Shown in pieces: positions 1 through 6,762 of a DNA stretch of 10,867 nucleotides. The stretch comes from an uncultured Lachnospiraceae bacterium (GTDB lineage: Bacteria; Bacillota; Clostridia; Lachnospirales; Lachnospiraceae): NCBI GenBank assembly GCA_902767235.1, contig CACXGR010000052.1, positions 1 to 10,867 on the forward strand. The letters run 5' to 3'. Positions within the stretch are counted from its first letter, which is position 1. The number at the start of each line of letters is the position of its first letter. The notes below the pieces were generated by a model, which was given only the letters and a program-made list of their open reading frames with translations, was not told the origin of the DNA and searched no databases. A program made the position numbers and the translations under genes.

Positions 1-1
1 A

Positions 2-577
2 ATGACCAAATTTGCGGCATTCGTAGGCATGATGAACAAGTACTCCGATCCCGCTCTGCTCGTGGACGGAACTTATGACAACCAGGTCGCAGGCTTCGCA
101 GCAGGCAAGTATGCGTTCGTTACCCAGGGTAACTGGATCAACGGCGCCGTTACCAGCAGCCCGGATTACACAGGATGGGAAATGGGCTTTGCTCCCTACG
201 CATTCGAGGATGGCATTGACACCATCATCGCAGGCCCGCCGAGCTACTGGACTGTTTACAGCGAAGGCAAAGTAGACGATGCGAAGGCATTCCTTCAGTG
301 GGTTTCCGAGGACAGCGCACAGGACATCCTGGTCAACCAGGCCAACCTGATCAGCCCCTTCAATGACTGCAAGTACACGGCAGCGGATCCTTTCGCAGCA
401 AGCATCATGAGCTACATGTCCGCCGGCAAGACTTCCGGATGGCACACAATGCTCAAGAAAGACGGTCTTCAGAACGTAACCTGCCAGGTATTTGCAGATT
501 TCGCAAAGGGCACTCTGGATGAGGCCGGCTTCGTAGACACGATGGAGCAGGTTATCTCCAGCTACTACAACCAGTAA
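2..577 (+). CDS. ABC transporter extracellular sugar-binding protein, C-terminal part (5' end outside window)
   Basis: This is the last 191 or so codons of a family 1 extracellular solute-binding protein, the lipid-anchored receptor of a CUT1 sugar ABC importer. The reading frame is open to the window edge, so the first ATG is internal and the true start and lipoprotein signal are missing. Seen: a 'FAAGKYAFVTQGNW' segment near residues 32-45, typical of the second half of these proteins, where the ligand cleft is completed by aromatic residues; a 'FLQWVSEDSAQDILVNQ' helix; an Asn-Leu-Ile-Ser-Pro-Phe turn; and a C-terminal helix ending SSYYNQ. Two membrane permeases follow downstream, as usual for this operon type. 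The downstream glucan enzymes suggest a malto- or isomalto-oligosaccharide ligand, but the fragment alone cannot decide this. It could serve another oligosaccharide. Confidence 0.9.
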   Translation: MTKFAAFVGMMNKYSDPALLVDGTYDNQVAGFAAGKYAFVTQGNWINGAVTSSPDYTGWEMGFAPYAFEDGIDTIIAGPPSYWTVYSEGKVDDAKAFLQWVSEDSAQDILVNQANLISPFNDCKYTAADPFAASIMSYMSAGKTSGWHTMLKKDGLQNVTCQVFADFAKGTLDEAGFVDTMEQVISSYYNQ

Positions 578-601
578 TTAGCAGCTGACAACAACGGCAG
601 T

Positions 602-626
602 AGCTGACTGTAAAAGCTTTTCAGCT
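602..626 (+). other. Small stem-loop in the binding-protein 3' UTR
   Basis: AGCTGA at 602-607 pairs with TCAGCT at 621-626, enclosing a 13-base loop that itself contains the palindrome AAAAGCTTTT (612-621). It lies between the stop codon of the binding-protein gene and the stronger hairpin at 641-676. It has no U-tract of its own. It may help protect the 3' end of the binding-protein mRNA, or it may be incidental; with only six pairs, support is weak. Confidence 0.3.
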
Positions 627-640
627 GTCCGAATGAATGA

Positions 641-676
641 AAGAGAGGGCAGATGTGACAACGTCTGCCCTCTTTT
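641..676 (+). terminator. Strong intrinsic terminator between binding-protein and permease genes
   Basis: A stem of 13 pairs (644-656 with 661-673, one G-U pair) closes a 4-base GACA loop and can extend by three A-U pairs into the U-run at 673-676. The core arms are AGAGGGCAGA and TCTGCCCTCT. It sits 64 bases after the binding-protein stop and ends 35 bases before the permease ATG at 712. No promoter was recognised between the hairpin and the permease gene. The likely role is partial termination, giving more binding-protein mRNA than permease mRNA. It also argues against starting the permease at the in-frame ATG at 637, which precedes the hairpin. Confidence 0.85.
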
Positions 677-711
677 ATATCAGACAATCTGTACACGAGG
701 GGGTAAATTTC

Positions 712-1767
712 ATGAATGAAGCTTCCGGAAGCAAGAAGCTGCTCTCCCTGATCTGCCTGATCGGCGGTGCGATCCTTCTGGTCGCGGCGCTGGCGCTCGA
801 TTTTATGGGCACGAAGGCAAGCTACAGGGGCGCATTTCTTGTCATTGGTATAATCGGTGTTATTGTGGGAATGTATATTTTCCCCACACTCAAATATCAC
901 AGGACACTGGTGTATGTCGTATTTTTGTTCCCGCTTTTATTTGCGTTTGTTGTGACGGTCATCATTCCCTTGTTCCTGGGACTGTTCTACTCCTTTACGA
1001 ACTGGAACGGAATCCGTTACACTGAGTTTGTGGGATTTGCGAACTACGCGAGAATGTTCAAACAGACCAGCTTCCTGTGGTCCATCCTGCTCACGACGCT
1101 TTTCGTCGTGTTCAACATGATCCTGGTCAATCTTGTCGCCTTCCTGCTGGCGCTTTTGTGCACCTCCAAGCTGAAGGGAATGGGATTCTTCAGAGCGGCC
1201 TACTTCCTGCCCAACCTGATCGGCGGTATCGTCCTTGGTTATATCTGGCAGTTCATTTTCAGTAATGTTGTCACGCAGATATTTAAGGGCATGAAATACT
1301 CCATGCTCGCCGAGACGAAGACGGCTTTCATTGCCATCATCATCGTGTATGTATGGCAGTACGCGGGCTACATCATGCTGATCTACATCACCGGTCTCAA
1401 CACAGTTCCGGGCGATGTTCTGGAAGCGGCGAATATCGACGGCGCCACTGCGCTGCAGACGCTGTTCCAGATCAAAATACCGATGATCGCTCCGACGATC
1501 ACGATCTGCACGTTCCTGACACTGACATCCGCTTTCAAACAGTTCGATGTCAACCTGTCATTGACAAACGGCACCGGTTCCGTGCAGTTCTTGGGCGACT
1601 ACCTGACGAACGGCACACAGATGCTGGCACTGAATATCTACAACACGGCGGTGGTACAGAACGAGTATGCTTTCGGCCAGGCCAAGGCGTTCCTCTTCTT
1701 CGTCATCCTCGCCTGCGTATCGATCCTGCAGGTGCGTATTTCCAACAGTAAGGAGGTAGAGCTGTAA
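712..1767 (+). CDS. CUT1 sugar ABC transporter permease, MalF-type
   Basis: This is an inner-membrane permease subunit, 351 residues. The cytoplasmic EAA loop that docks on the ATPase is clear at residues 238-257, beginning E-A-A-N-I-D-G-A with the invariant Gly at 244 and ending in an I-P-M-I-A-P segment. Hydrophobic stretches indicate about eight membrane helices: two extra N-terminal ones (residues about 9-27 and 40-56) before the usual six, a layout also known from MalF. The start at 712 is chosen because GAGGGGG (697-703) lies eight bases upstream. An in-frame ATG at 637 would put the preceding terminator inside the coding region. The gene overlaps the next permease by one base (TAATG), suggesting translational coupling. 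The sugar is inferred from neighbouring glucan enzymes; MalF/MsmF-like is the family, and the exact substrate is not visible. Confidence 0.93.
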   Translation: MNEASGSKKLLSLICLIGGAILLVAALALDFMGTKASYRGAFLVIGIIGVIVGMYIFPTLKYHRTLVYVVFLFPLLFAFVVTVIIPLFLGLFYSFTNWNGIRYTEFVGFANYARMFKQTSFLWSILLTTLFVVFNMILVNLVAFLLALLCTSKLKGMGFFRAAYFLPNLIGGIVLGYIWQFIFSNVVTQIFKGMKYSMLAETKTAFIAIIIVYVWQYAGYIMLIYITGLNTVPGDVLEAANIDGATALQTLFQIKIPMIAPTITICTFLTLTSAFKQFDVNLSLTNGTGSVQFLGDYLTNGTQMLALNIYNTAVVQNEYAFGQAKAFLFFVILACVSILQVRISNSKEVEL

Positions 1768-2636
1768 TGAATAGAAAAGAACCTACTTCCAGAGTTGTCA
1801 TCAAATTTGTGATCGCGATCATTATCGCCATTTATATCCTGTTTCCTTTTGCACTGGTGGTCATCAACTCCTGCAAGGCTACAGCAGATATTACATCAAA
1901 CCCGATCGGATTTAACGGAGTCAGCATTGGCCAGCTGATCAGCAACCTGAACGATGTTGTCAACAACCCCAACTTCCTGTTCTGGCACGCATTCGGCTAC
2001 TCCGTGCTCATTACGATCGTTTCCCTGATCCTTCTGGCTGTATTCGGCGCCATGACTGCATGGGTCATCTGCCGCAATAAGACCAAATGGGCGACTGTGA
2101 TCTACTTTACGTTCATTGCATCCATGATCATTCCTTTCCAGGTCGTCATGCTGCCTCTGATCTCCACATTCCGTGATGTGGGTAAGTTTATCGGAATCCC
2201 CATGCTGCAGTCTGTTCCCGGTATCGTATTTGCTTATCTGGGATTCGGCGGCGCCATGACCGTTTTCATTCTGACCGGTTTCATTAAGGGTATCCCTTAT
2301 GATCTGGAAGAAGCGGCTTCCATCGACGGATGCCGTCCCGAGCAGGTGTTCTTCAAGGTTATCTTCCCGCTGCTCACACCTGTCATCACAACGGTTACGA
2401 TCCTGAACGGCATGTGGATCTGGAACGACTACCTTCTGCCTTCCATGATGCTGGGACAGAACGGTGCCGTTAAGACACTGCCCGTTGCAGTCCAGGCCTT
2501 CGTCGGTTCCTATGTCAAGCAGTGGAATCTGATCCTGACCGCAGCGTTCCTTGCAATCATCCCTATGGTAGTTCTGTTCCTGTTCGCACAGAAACAGATC
2601 ATGAACGGAATGATCGAAGGTGCTGTCAAGGGCTGA
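1767..2636 (+). CDS. CUT1 sugar ABC transporter permease, MalG-type
   Basis: This is the second membrane subunit of the importer, 289 residues, matching the usual MalG/MsmG length of about 275-300. The EAA loop begins at residue 182 (E-E-A-A-S-I-D-G, Gly188) and continues to an F-P-L-L-T-P-V segment. The family's W-I-W-N-D-Y motif follows, and the protein ends in the typical G-A-V-K-G tail. About six membrane helices are apparent, the first at residues 11-32. The ribosome binding site AGGAGG (1751-1756) lies inside the end of the preceding permease gene and ten bases before this ATG. The two subunits would form the heterodimeric channel. No ATPase gene follows. A terminator begins 34 bases after the stop, so a shared ATPase encoded elsewhere is likely, as is common in Firmicutes. 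Confidence 0.93.
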   Translation: MNRKEPTSRVVIKFVIAIIIAIYILFPFALVVINSCKATADITSNPIGFNGVSIGQLISNLNDVVNNPNFLFWHAFGYSVLITIVSLILLAVFGAMTAWVICRNKTKWATVIYFTFIASMIIPFQVVMLPLISTFRDVGKFIGIPMLQSVPGIVFAYLGFGGAMTVFILTGFIKGIPYDLEEAASIDGCRPEQVFFKVIFPLLTPVITTVTILNGMWIWNDYLLPSMMLGQNGAVKTLPVAVQAFVGSYVKQWNLILTAAFLAIIPMVVLFLFAQKQIMNGMIEGAVKG

Positions 2637-2670
2637 TGCCTGACAAGGCAAGGTATCAAAATGTCTGAAA

Positions 2671-2705
2671 GAGGCTGCGCCTTTTGCGGGTGCAGCCTTT
2701 TATTT
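2671..2705 (+). terminator. Intrinsic terminator after the transporter genes
   Basis: A ten-pair stem (2672-2681 with 2689-2698, one G-U pair; arms AGGCTGCGCC and GGTGCAGCCT) with a 7-base loop runs into TTTTATTT at 2698-2705. It closes the permease unit and partly separates it from the DUF624-malQ-glucosidase genes. Confidence 0.85.
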
Positions 2706-2709
2706 GCAG

Positions 2710-2715
2710 TATAAT
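2710..2715 (+). promoter_or_regulatory. Candidate -10 element (TATAAT) before the DUF624 gene
   Basis: A perfect TATAAT lies just after the terminator. No good -35 was found: TTGCGG at 2684-2689 is 20 bases away, and the sequence at the ideal distance is CGGGTG. Transcription would begin near 2722, only about six bases before the ATG at 2728, but about 39 bases before an alternative ATG at 2761 that has a strong ribosome binding site. This may be a real promoter using the later start, or a chance match. Confidence 0.35.
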
Positions 2716-2727
2716 CAGGTAAAGAAT

Positions 2728-3402
2728 ATGAGGAATCTGTTAGATCAGGAAGGACCGGTGATGCGTGCGCTCACGGATTTGAGCACACTGGTAATTCTGA
2801 ATATTTTGACACTTCTGTTCTGTATCCCGGTGGTGACAGCGGGCGCATCGCTGGCAGCCATGCATTATGTGATCATTGAGATGATCGAGGAGCGGGGCGA
2901 CAGGGTCCTGCCGGAGTTTTGGAAGCGCTTTAGGGAGAATCTGAGGAATGCGACGCCCATATGGCTGATCCTGCTCGCGGCGGCGCTGTTTCTGTACGCG
3001 GATTATCGGATCATTGACAGCGGGGTGGCGGGGCTTCCGAGCTGGATGCTGATCCCGATTTATGTCGGTGCTTTTGTGGCACTATCTATATATGTCTATG
3101 TGATCCCGCTGACAGCCCGGTTCGTCTACTCGACAGGGGCGGCTTTCAGGAATGCTGCCATCCTGGCAGTGGCGTATTTCCCCAGAACCATATTGATGGT
3201 GGCGGTGACAGTAGTGATCCCGTACTTACTTTTTAATGTGACGAGACTTCTGCCCCTCTTTTTCATCTTGGGGTTTTCCTTTCCGGCTTATCTGTGTGCG
3301 CTCATTTACACGCCGATCTTCAACAAGATGATCGGAAAGACTGAGGAAGAGGAAAGACCCTGGGTAATCGACGAAGATGACACAGAAGGGAAGCAGGAAT
3401 AA
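2728..3402 (+). CDS. DUF624 (YesL-type) integral membrane protein
   Basis: This is a 224-residue membrane protein of the DUF624 family, commonly encoded beside carbohydrate ABC transporters and of unknown biochemical role. Seen: the family-like N-terminus M-R-N-L-L-D-Q-E-G-P-V-M-R-A-L leading into the first helix (about 19-36, containing L-F-C-I-P-V-V-T-A-G-A-S). Further hydrophobic segments lie at about 76-92, 107-128, 153-170 and 174-196, and the C-terminal tail is charged and acidic (E-E-E-E-R...D-E-D-D). The start at 2728 matches where the family usually begins, with a weak AGG upstream (2717-2719). A much better ribosome binding site, AGGAAGGA at 2747-2754, precedes an in-frame ATG at 2761 that would remove 11 residues. 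A TTG at 2704 lies inside the terminator tail and is unlikely. malQ begins 31 bases downstream, so the two are probably co-transcribed. Confidence 0.85.
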   Translation: MRNLLDQEGPVMRALTDLSTLVILNILTLLFCIPVVTAGASLAAMHYVIIEMIEERGDRVLPEFWKRFRENLRNATPIWLILLAAALFLYADYRIIDSGVAGLPSWMLIPIYVGAFVALSIYVYVIPLTARFVYSTGAAFRNAAILAVAYFPRTILMVAVTVVIPYLLFNVTRLLPLFFILGFSFPAYLCALIYTPIFNKMIGKTEEEERPWVIDEDDTEGKQE

Positions 3403-3433
3403 ACAGGCAACTGACATTGGATAAGGAGGAGAT

Positions 3434-4924
3434 ATGCGTACAAGCGGAATTCTGTTTCCGGTTTTCAGCCTGCCCGGCAAATACGGGATCGGCTGTTTTT
3501 CGGAGGAAGCGTATAAGTTTGTAGATTTTCTGAAGGAAGCAAGGCAGACCTACTGGCAGATCCTGCCGCTTGGACCTACCGGATACGGGGATTCGCCGTA
3601 TCAGTCTTTTTCGACTTTCGCGGGAAATCCGTATCTGATCAGCCTCGAGGACCTTATTTCCCAAGGGCTTCTCATGCAGGAGGAGTGCAATGCGGTGGAT
3701 TTCGGTGACGGAAAAGAAGTGGATTACGGCAAGCTCTACACCGGACGCCGGGAGCTCCTTAGGAAAGCCTATGAGAGGAGCGGCTTCAGAGACAGAGATG
3801 CGTTTGCGGATTTTGAGCGGGACAATGCCTTCTGGCTGAAGGACTACGCGCTCTTCATGGCCGTAAAAGATGCGCATGGCGGCGCCGGCATCACAGACTG
3901 GGAGCCCGCCATCCGAGACTACGAGCCCGAGGCTGTGCAGGCGTGGACAGAGAAGTTGCAGGACGAGATCGGATTCTATGAGTACCAGCAGTTTGAATTT
4001 GACAGACAGTGGAAAAAACTCAAAGCATACGCCGCCGAACAAGGGATCTCGATCATCGGCGATATCCCGATCTATGTCTCGGCGGACAGCTCGGACTTCT
4101 GGGCCCACAGGGAGCTCTTCCAGCTGGATGAACGGGGACGGATCCGCATGATCGCGGGCGTGCCTCCGGACGGATTCTCCGCGACAGGGCAGGTCTGGGG
4201 CAACCCCCTCTATAACTGGGCCAGGCATAAAGAGACCGGGTATGACTGGTGGATCCGCCGGATCGCCAAGTGCAAAGAGCTCTACGACGTCATCCGGATC
4301 GACCATTTCCGCGGTTTTGATGAGTATTTTGCCATCCCGGCGGAGGCGGAGACTGCAGCGGCGGGCCGCTGGGAGAAAGGACCCGGCACGGACCTGTTCG
4401 AGGCGATCGAGGCCGCTTTGGGCAAGACGCCCATTATCGCGGAAGACCTGGGCTATGTGACCGATACGGTGCGCCAGCTCGTTCGCGACACGGGATTTCC
4501 CAACATGAAGGTGCTGGAGTTCGCCTTTGACTCCAGAGATTCCACGGGCGCCATGGAGTATCTTCCTTACCGCTACGATCACAACTGCGTGGTCTACACG
4601 GGGACCCACGACAACGAGACGCTCCGGGGCTGGATCGACAGCATCCTGCCGGTCGAGCGGCAGCAGGTCTGCGAATATCTGGACGTGCGCACCAAGGACC
4701 CGCAGGAGATCGTCGAGAAGATGATCATCGCGGCTTTCTCCTCCGTGGCGGACACATGCATCATCCCGCTGCAGGATTATCTGGGACTGGACAACAGCGC
4801 GCGGATCAACCAGCCCTCCACCAACGGCACAAACTGGAAGTGGAGAGTGAAGAAAGAGGATCTGAGCGGAAGGCTGGCCGCCAGGATCGCCAGCCTGACG
4901 GCATTATACGGAAGAACGGATTGA
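3434..4924 (+). CDS. malQ: 4-alpha-glucanotransferase (amylomaltase, GH77)
   Basis: This cytoplasmic disproportionating enzyme transfers alpha-1,4-glucan segments between malto-oligosaccharides, releasing glucose and making longer dextrins. The protein has 496 residues, the normal length for bacterial MalQ of the short type. The N-terminus (G-I-L-F-P-V-F-S-L, then G-I-G-C-F) and the Q-I-L-P-L-G-P-T-G-Y-G-D-S-P-Y-Q block at about residues 42-57 are characteristic. Catalytic residues are all visible: nucleophile Asp290 in R-I-D-H-F-R-G, acid/base Glu337 in I-I-A-E-D-L-G, and transition-state stabiliser Asp393 in G-T-H-D-N-E-T. The spacing is almost identical to Thermus aquaticus amylomaltase (Asp293, Glu340, Asp395). 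There is no signal peptide. A ribosome binding site AAGGAGG precedes the ATG. It sits 31 bases after DUF624 and 21 bases before the GH13 gene, forming one unit. Confidence 0.97.
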   Translation: MRTSGILFPVFSLPGKYGIGCFSEEAYKFVDFLKEARQTYWQILPLGPTGYGDSPYQSFSTFAGNPYLISLEDLISQGLLMQEECNAVDFGDGKEVDYGKLYTGRRELLRKAYERSGFRDRDAFADFERDNAFWLKDYALFMAVKDAHGGAGITDWEPAIRDYEPEAVQAWTEKLQDEIGFYEYQQFEFDRQWKKLKAYAAEQGISIIGDIPIYVSADSSDFWAHRELFQLDERGRIRMIAGVPPDGFSATGQVWGNPLYNWARHKETGYDWWIRRIAKCKELYDVIRIDHFRGFDEYFAIPAEAETAAAGRWEKGPGTDLFEAIEAALGKTPIIAEDLGYVTDTVRQLVRDTGFPNMKVLEFAFDSRDSTGAMEYLPYRYDHNCVVYTGTHDNETLRGWIDSILPVERQQVCEYLDVRTKDPQEIVEKMIIAAFSSVADTCIIPLQDYLGLDNSARINQPSTNGTNWKWRVKKEDLSGRLAARIASLTALYGRTD

Positions 4925-4945
4925 ACAAGGGGAGGAAAAGAGAGT

Positions 4946-6610
4946 ATGAAGAAGACCTGGTGGAAAGAAAGTGTTATTTATCAGATCTATCCCCGTTCTT
5001 TCGCGGACAGCAACGGCGACGGCATCGGCGACCTGAACGGTATCACCTCCAAGCTGGACTACCTCAAAGACCTGGGCATCGACGTCATCTGGCTCTCCCC
5101 CGTCTACAAGTCGCCCAACGACGATAACGGCTATGACATCAGCGACTACGAGGCGATCATGGACGAGTTCGGCACGATGGAGGATTTTGACCGCCTGCTT
5201 TCGGAGGCCCACGCCCGCGGGATCAAAATAGTGATGGACCTCGTCGTAAACCACACATCCGATGAGCACAAGTGGTTTGTGGAGAGCCGCGCTTCCAAGG
5301 ACAACCCCAAGAGGGATTACTACATCTGGCGGGAAGGCAGAGACGGCAAAGAGCCCAATAACTGGGGCTCCTGGTTCTCAGGCTCTGCCTGGCAATACGA
5401 CAAGGCGACGGATATGTATTACCTGCATCTGTTTTCCCCCAAGCAGCCCGATCTCAACTGGGACAATCCTGTGGTCAGAAAGGAAGTCTTCGACATGATG
5501 ACGCGCTGGTGCGAAAAGGGCATTGACGGGTTCAGGATGGACGTCATCAGCCTGATCTCCAAGCCTGAGGGACTGCCGGACGCGCCGCTCATGAACGAGC
5601 TCTACGGCGACTGCGGATGCACGGCCAATGGTCCCCATGTGCACGAGTATCTGCAGGAGATGAACCGGGAGGTCCTCTCCAAATATGATATCATGACGGT
5701 CGGCGAGACGGCGTGCGTGACGCTGGAGGAAGCAAAAAAATATGCAAACAGTGAGGGAACAGAGCTGAACATGGTCTTCCAGTTTGAGCACGTCGGTCTG
5801 GACGGCGATGCGGAGTTTAAGTGGTCCACCAGAAAGATGCCCCTGGTCCCCCTCAAGGAGAACCTGACCAAGTGGCAGAAGGGACTGGACGGAGTCGCCT
5901 GGAACAGCTTGTTCTTCTGCAACCATGATCAGCCGCGCGTGATCAACCGCCTGGGAGACCCCTCCGACGAGTACCGCGAGGTCTCCGCCAAATGTATCGC
6001 CACCTGCCTCCACATGATGCAGGGGACGCCTTACGTATATCAGGGCGAAGAGCTGGGCATGACCAACTATCCCTTCCGCTCCGTCAAGGACTTCAACGAC
6101 CTGGAGTCCATCAACGCCTACTATGAGCTGACGGAAAAGATGGGCTGGAAGCCGAGCGAGATCTTCCCCAAGATCGCGAACAAGAGCCGCGATAACGCGC
6201 GCACACCCATGCAGTGGGACGACTCTCCCAACGCGGGCTTCACCACGGGCAGGCCCTGGCTGGCAGTGAACCCCAATTACACGAAGATCAACGCCGCCGA
6301 GCAGGTCATGCGGGAGGATTCCGTCTTCAGCTACTACAAAAAGCTCATCGAGCTGCGCCACAATTATGACATCATCGTCTACGGGCACTACGAGCTGCTT
6401 CTCGCGGAGGATCCGGAGCTCTATGTCTACACCAGAGAGCTGGACGGCAAAAAGCTCCTGGTCGTCTGCAACTTCTCCGACCACGAGAGAGAATTCATGC
6501 CGGACGAGGAATTCAGGGACGGAAAGGTGCTGATCCGGAATCTGGACAACAACAATATTCTGGACGGGATACTGGAGCCCTATGAGGCGTATGTGCTGTA
6601 TACAGGGTGA
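4946..6610 (+). CDS. malL: GH13 alpha-glucosidase, oligo-1,6-glucosidase type (GH13_31)
   Basis: This is a cytoplasmic exo-acting glucosidase, 554 residues, releasing glucose from the non-reducing end of isomalto- and related oligosaccharides. The sequence aligns nearly position for position with Bacillus cereus oligo-1,6-glucosidase. It has a calcium-site loop D21-S-N23-G-D25-G-I27-G-D29; region I D98-L-V-V-N-H103; nucleophile Asp199 in G-F-R-M-D-V; acid/base Glu254 in T-V-G-E-T; and Asp328 in C-N-H-D-Q-P. Val200, next to the nucleophile, is the residue associated in this family with alpha-1,6 rather than alpha-1,4 preference. The N-A-R-T-P-M-Q-W-D motif of the family is present. There is no signal peptide. 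GGGGAGG (4930-4936) is the ribosome binding site. It completes the pathway with MalQ. Sucrase or dextran-glucosidase activity cannot be excluded. Confidence 0.93.
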   Translation: MKKTWWKESVIYQIYPRSFADSNGDGIGDLNGITSKLDYLKDLGIDVIWLSPVYKSPNDDNGYDISDYEAIMDEFGTMEDFDRLLSEAHARGIKIVMDLVVNHTSDEHKWFVESRASKDNPKRDYYIWREGRDGKEPNNWGSWFSGSAWQYDKATDMYYLHLFSPKQPDLNWDNPVVRKEVFDMMTRWCEKGIDGFRMDVISLISKPEGLPDAPLMNELYGDCGCTANGPHVHEYLQEMNREVLSKYDIMTVGETACVTLEEAKKYANSEGTELNMVFQFEHVGLDGDAEFKWSTRKMPLVPLKENLTKWQKGLDGVAWNSLFFCNHDQPRVINRLGDPSDEYREVSAKCIATCLHMMQGTPYVYQGEELGMTNYPFRSVKDFNDLESINAYYELTEKMGWKPSEIFPKIANKSRDNARTPMQWDDSPNAGFTTGRPWLAVNPNYTKINAAEQVMREDSVFSYYKKLIELRHNYDIIVYGHYELLLAEDPELYVYTRELDGKKLLVVCNFSDHEREFMPDEEFRDGKVLIRNLDNNNILDGILEPYEAYVLYTG

Positions 6611-6640
6611 GCATCCTGATCACCGGTTTGCGGCGGATGA

Positions 6641-6679
6641 GACCCCCGGCAGCATGCACATGCGCCGGGGGTCATTTTT
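6641..6679 (+). terminator. Strong intrinsic terminator after the glucosidase gene
   Basis: A perfect ten-pair GC-rich stem (GACCCCCGGC 6641-6650 with GCCGGGGGTC 6664-6673) is extended inside by GCAT/ATGC around a GCAC loop, then followed by a five-base U-run (6675-6679). It ends the sugar operon. It also rules out reading the next gene from the in-frame GTG at 6607. Confidence 0.93.
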
Positions 6680-6708
6680 ACTTGCCGCCGCCTCCTGTTT
6701 CGTATATA

Positions 6709-6717
6709 TGGTATAAT
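6709..6717 (+). promoter_or_regulatory. Extended -10 promoter (TGG-TATAAT) for the deaminase-like gene
   Basis: A perfect TATAAT at 6712-6717 is preceded by TG at 6709-6710, the extended -10 form that can work with a poor -35. No convincing -35 lies 17 bases upstream; TTGCCG (6682-6687) is 24 bases away. Predicted transcription start is near 6724, giving a leader of about 40 bases to the GTG at 6763. Its position directly after a strong terminator supports independent transcription of the next gene. Confidence 0.7.
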
Positions 6718-6762
6718 ATAGTATTCGGAAACCGGCCCATAGGACAAGGAGGACCATCAGCT

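Noticed and set aside
637..711. In-frame extension of the MalF-type permease from an ATG at 637
   Set aside because: It runs through the intrinsic terminator hairpin. The ATG at 712 has a good ribosome binding site and matches the start of the hydrophobic N-terminus.
3320..4609. Long minus-strand open frame (429 codons) opposite malQ
   Set aside because: It covers a GH77 gene with all catalytic residues in the other strand; the minus product has no family features.
5378..6484. Long minus-strand open frame (368 codons) opposite the glucosidase gene
   Set aside because: Shadow of a fully supported GH13 gene, Val/Asp/His-rich with no ribosome binding site that stands out.
6607..6762. In-frame extension of the deaminase gene from a GTG at 6607, overlapping the glucosidase stop
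   Set aside because: This stretch contains a strong terminator and an extended -10 promoter, encodes an unlikely Pro/Cys-rich peptide, and has no good ribosome binding site; the GTG at 6763 has one.
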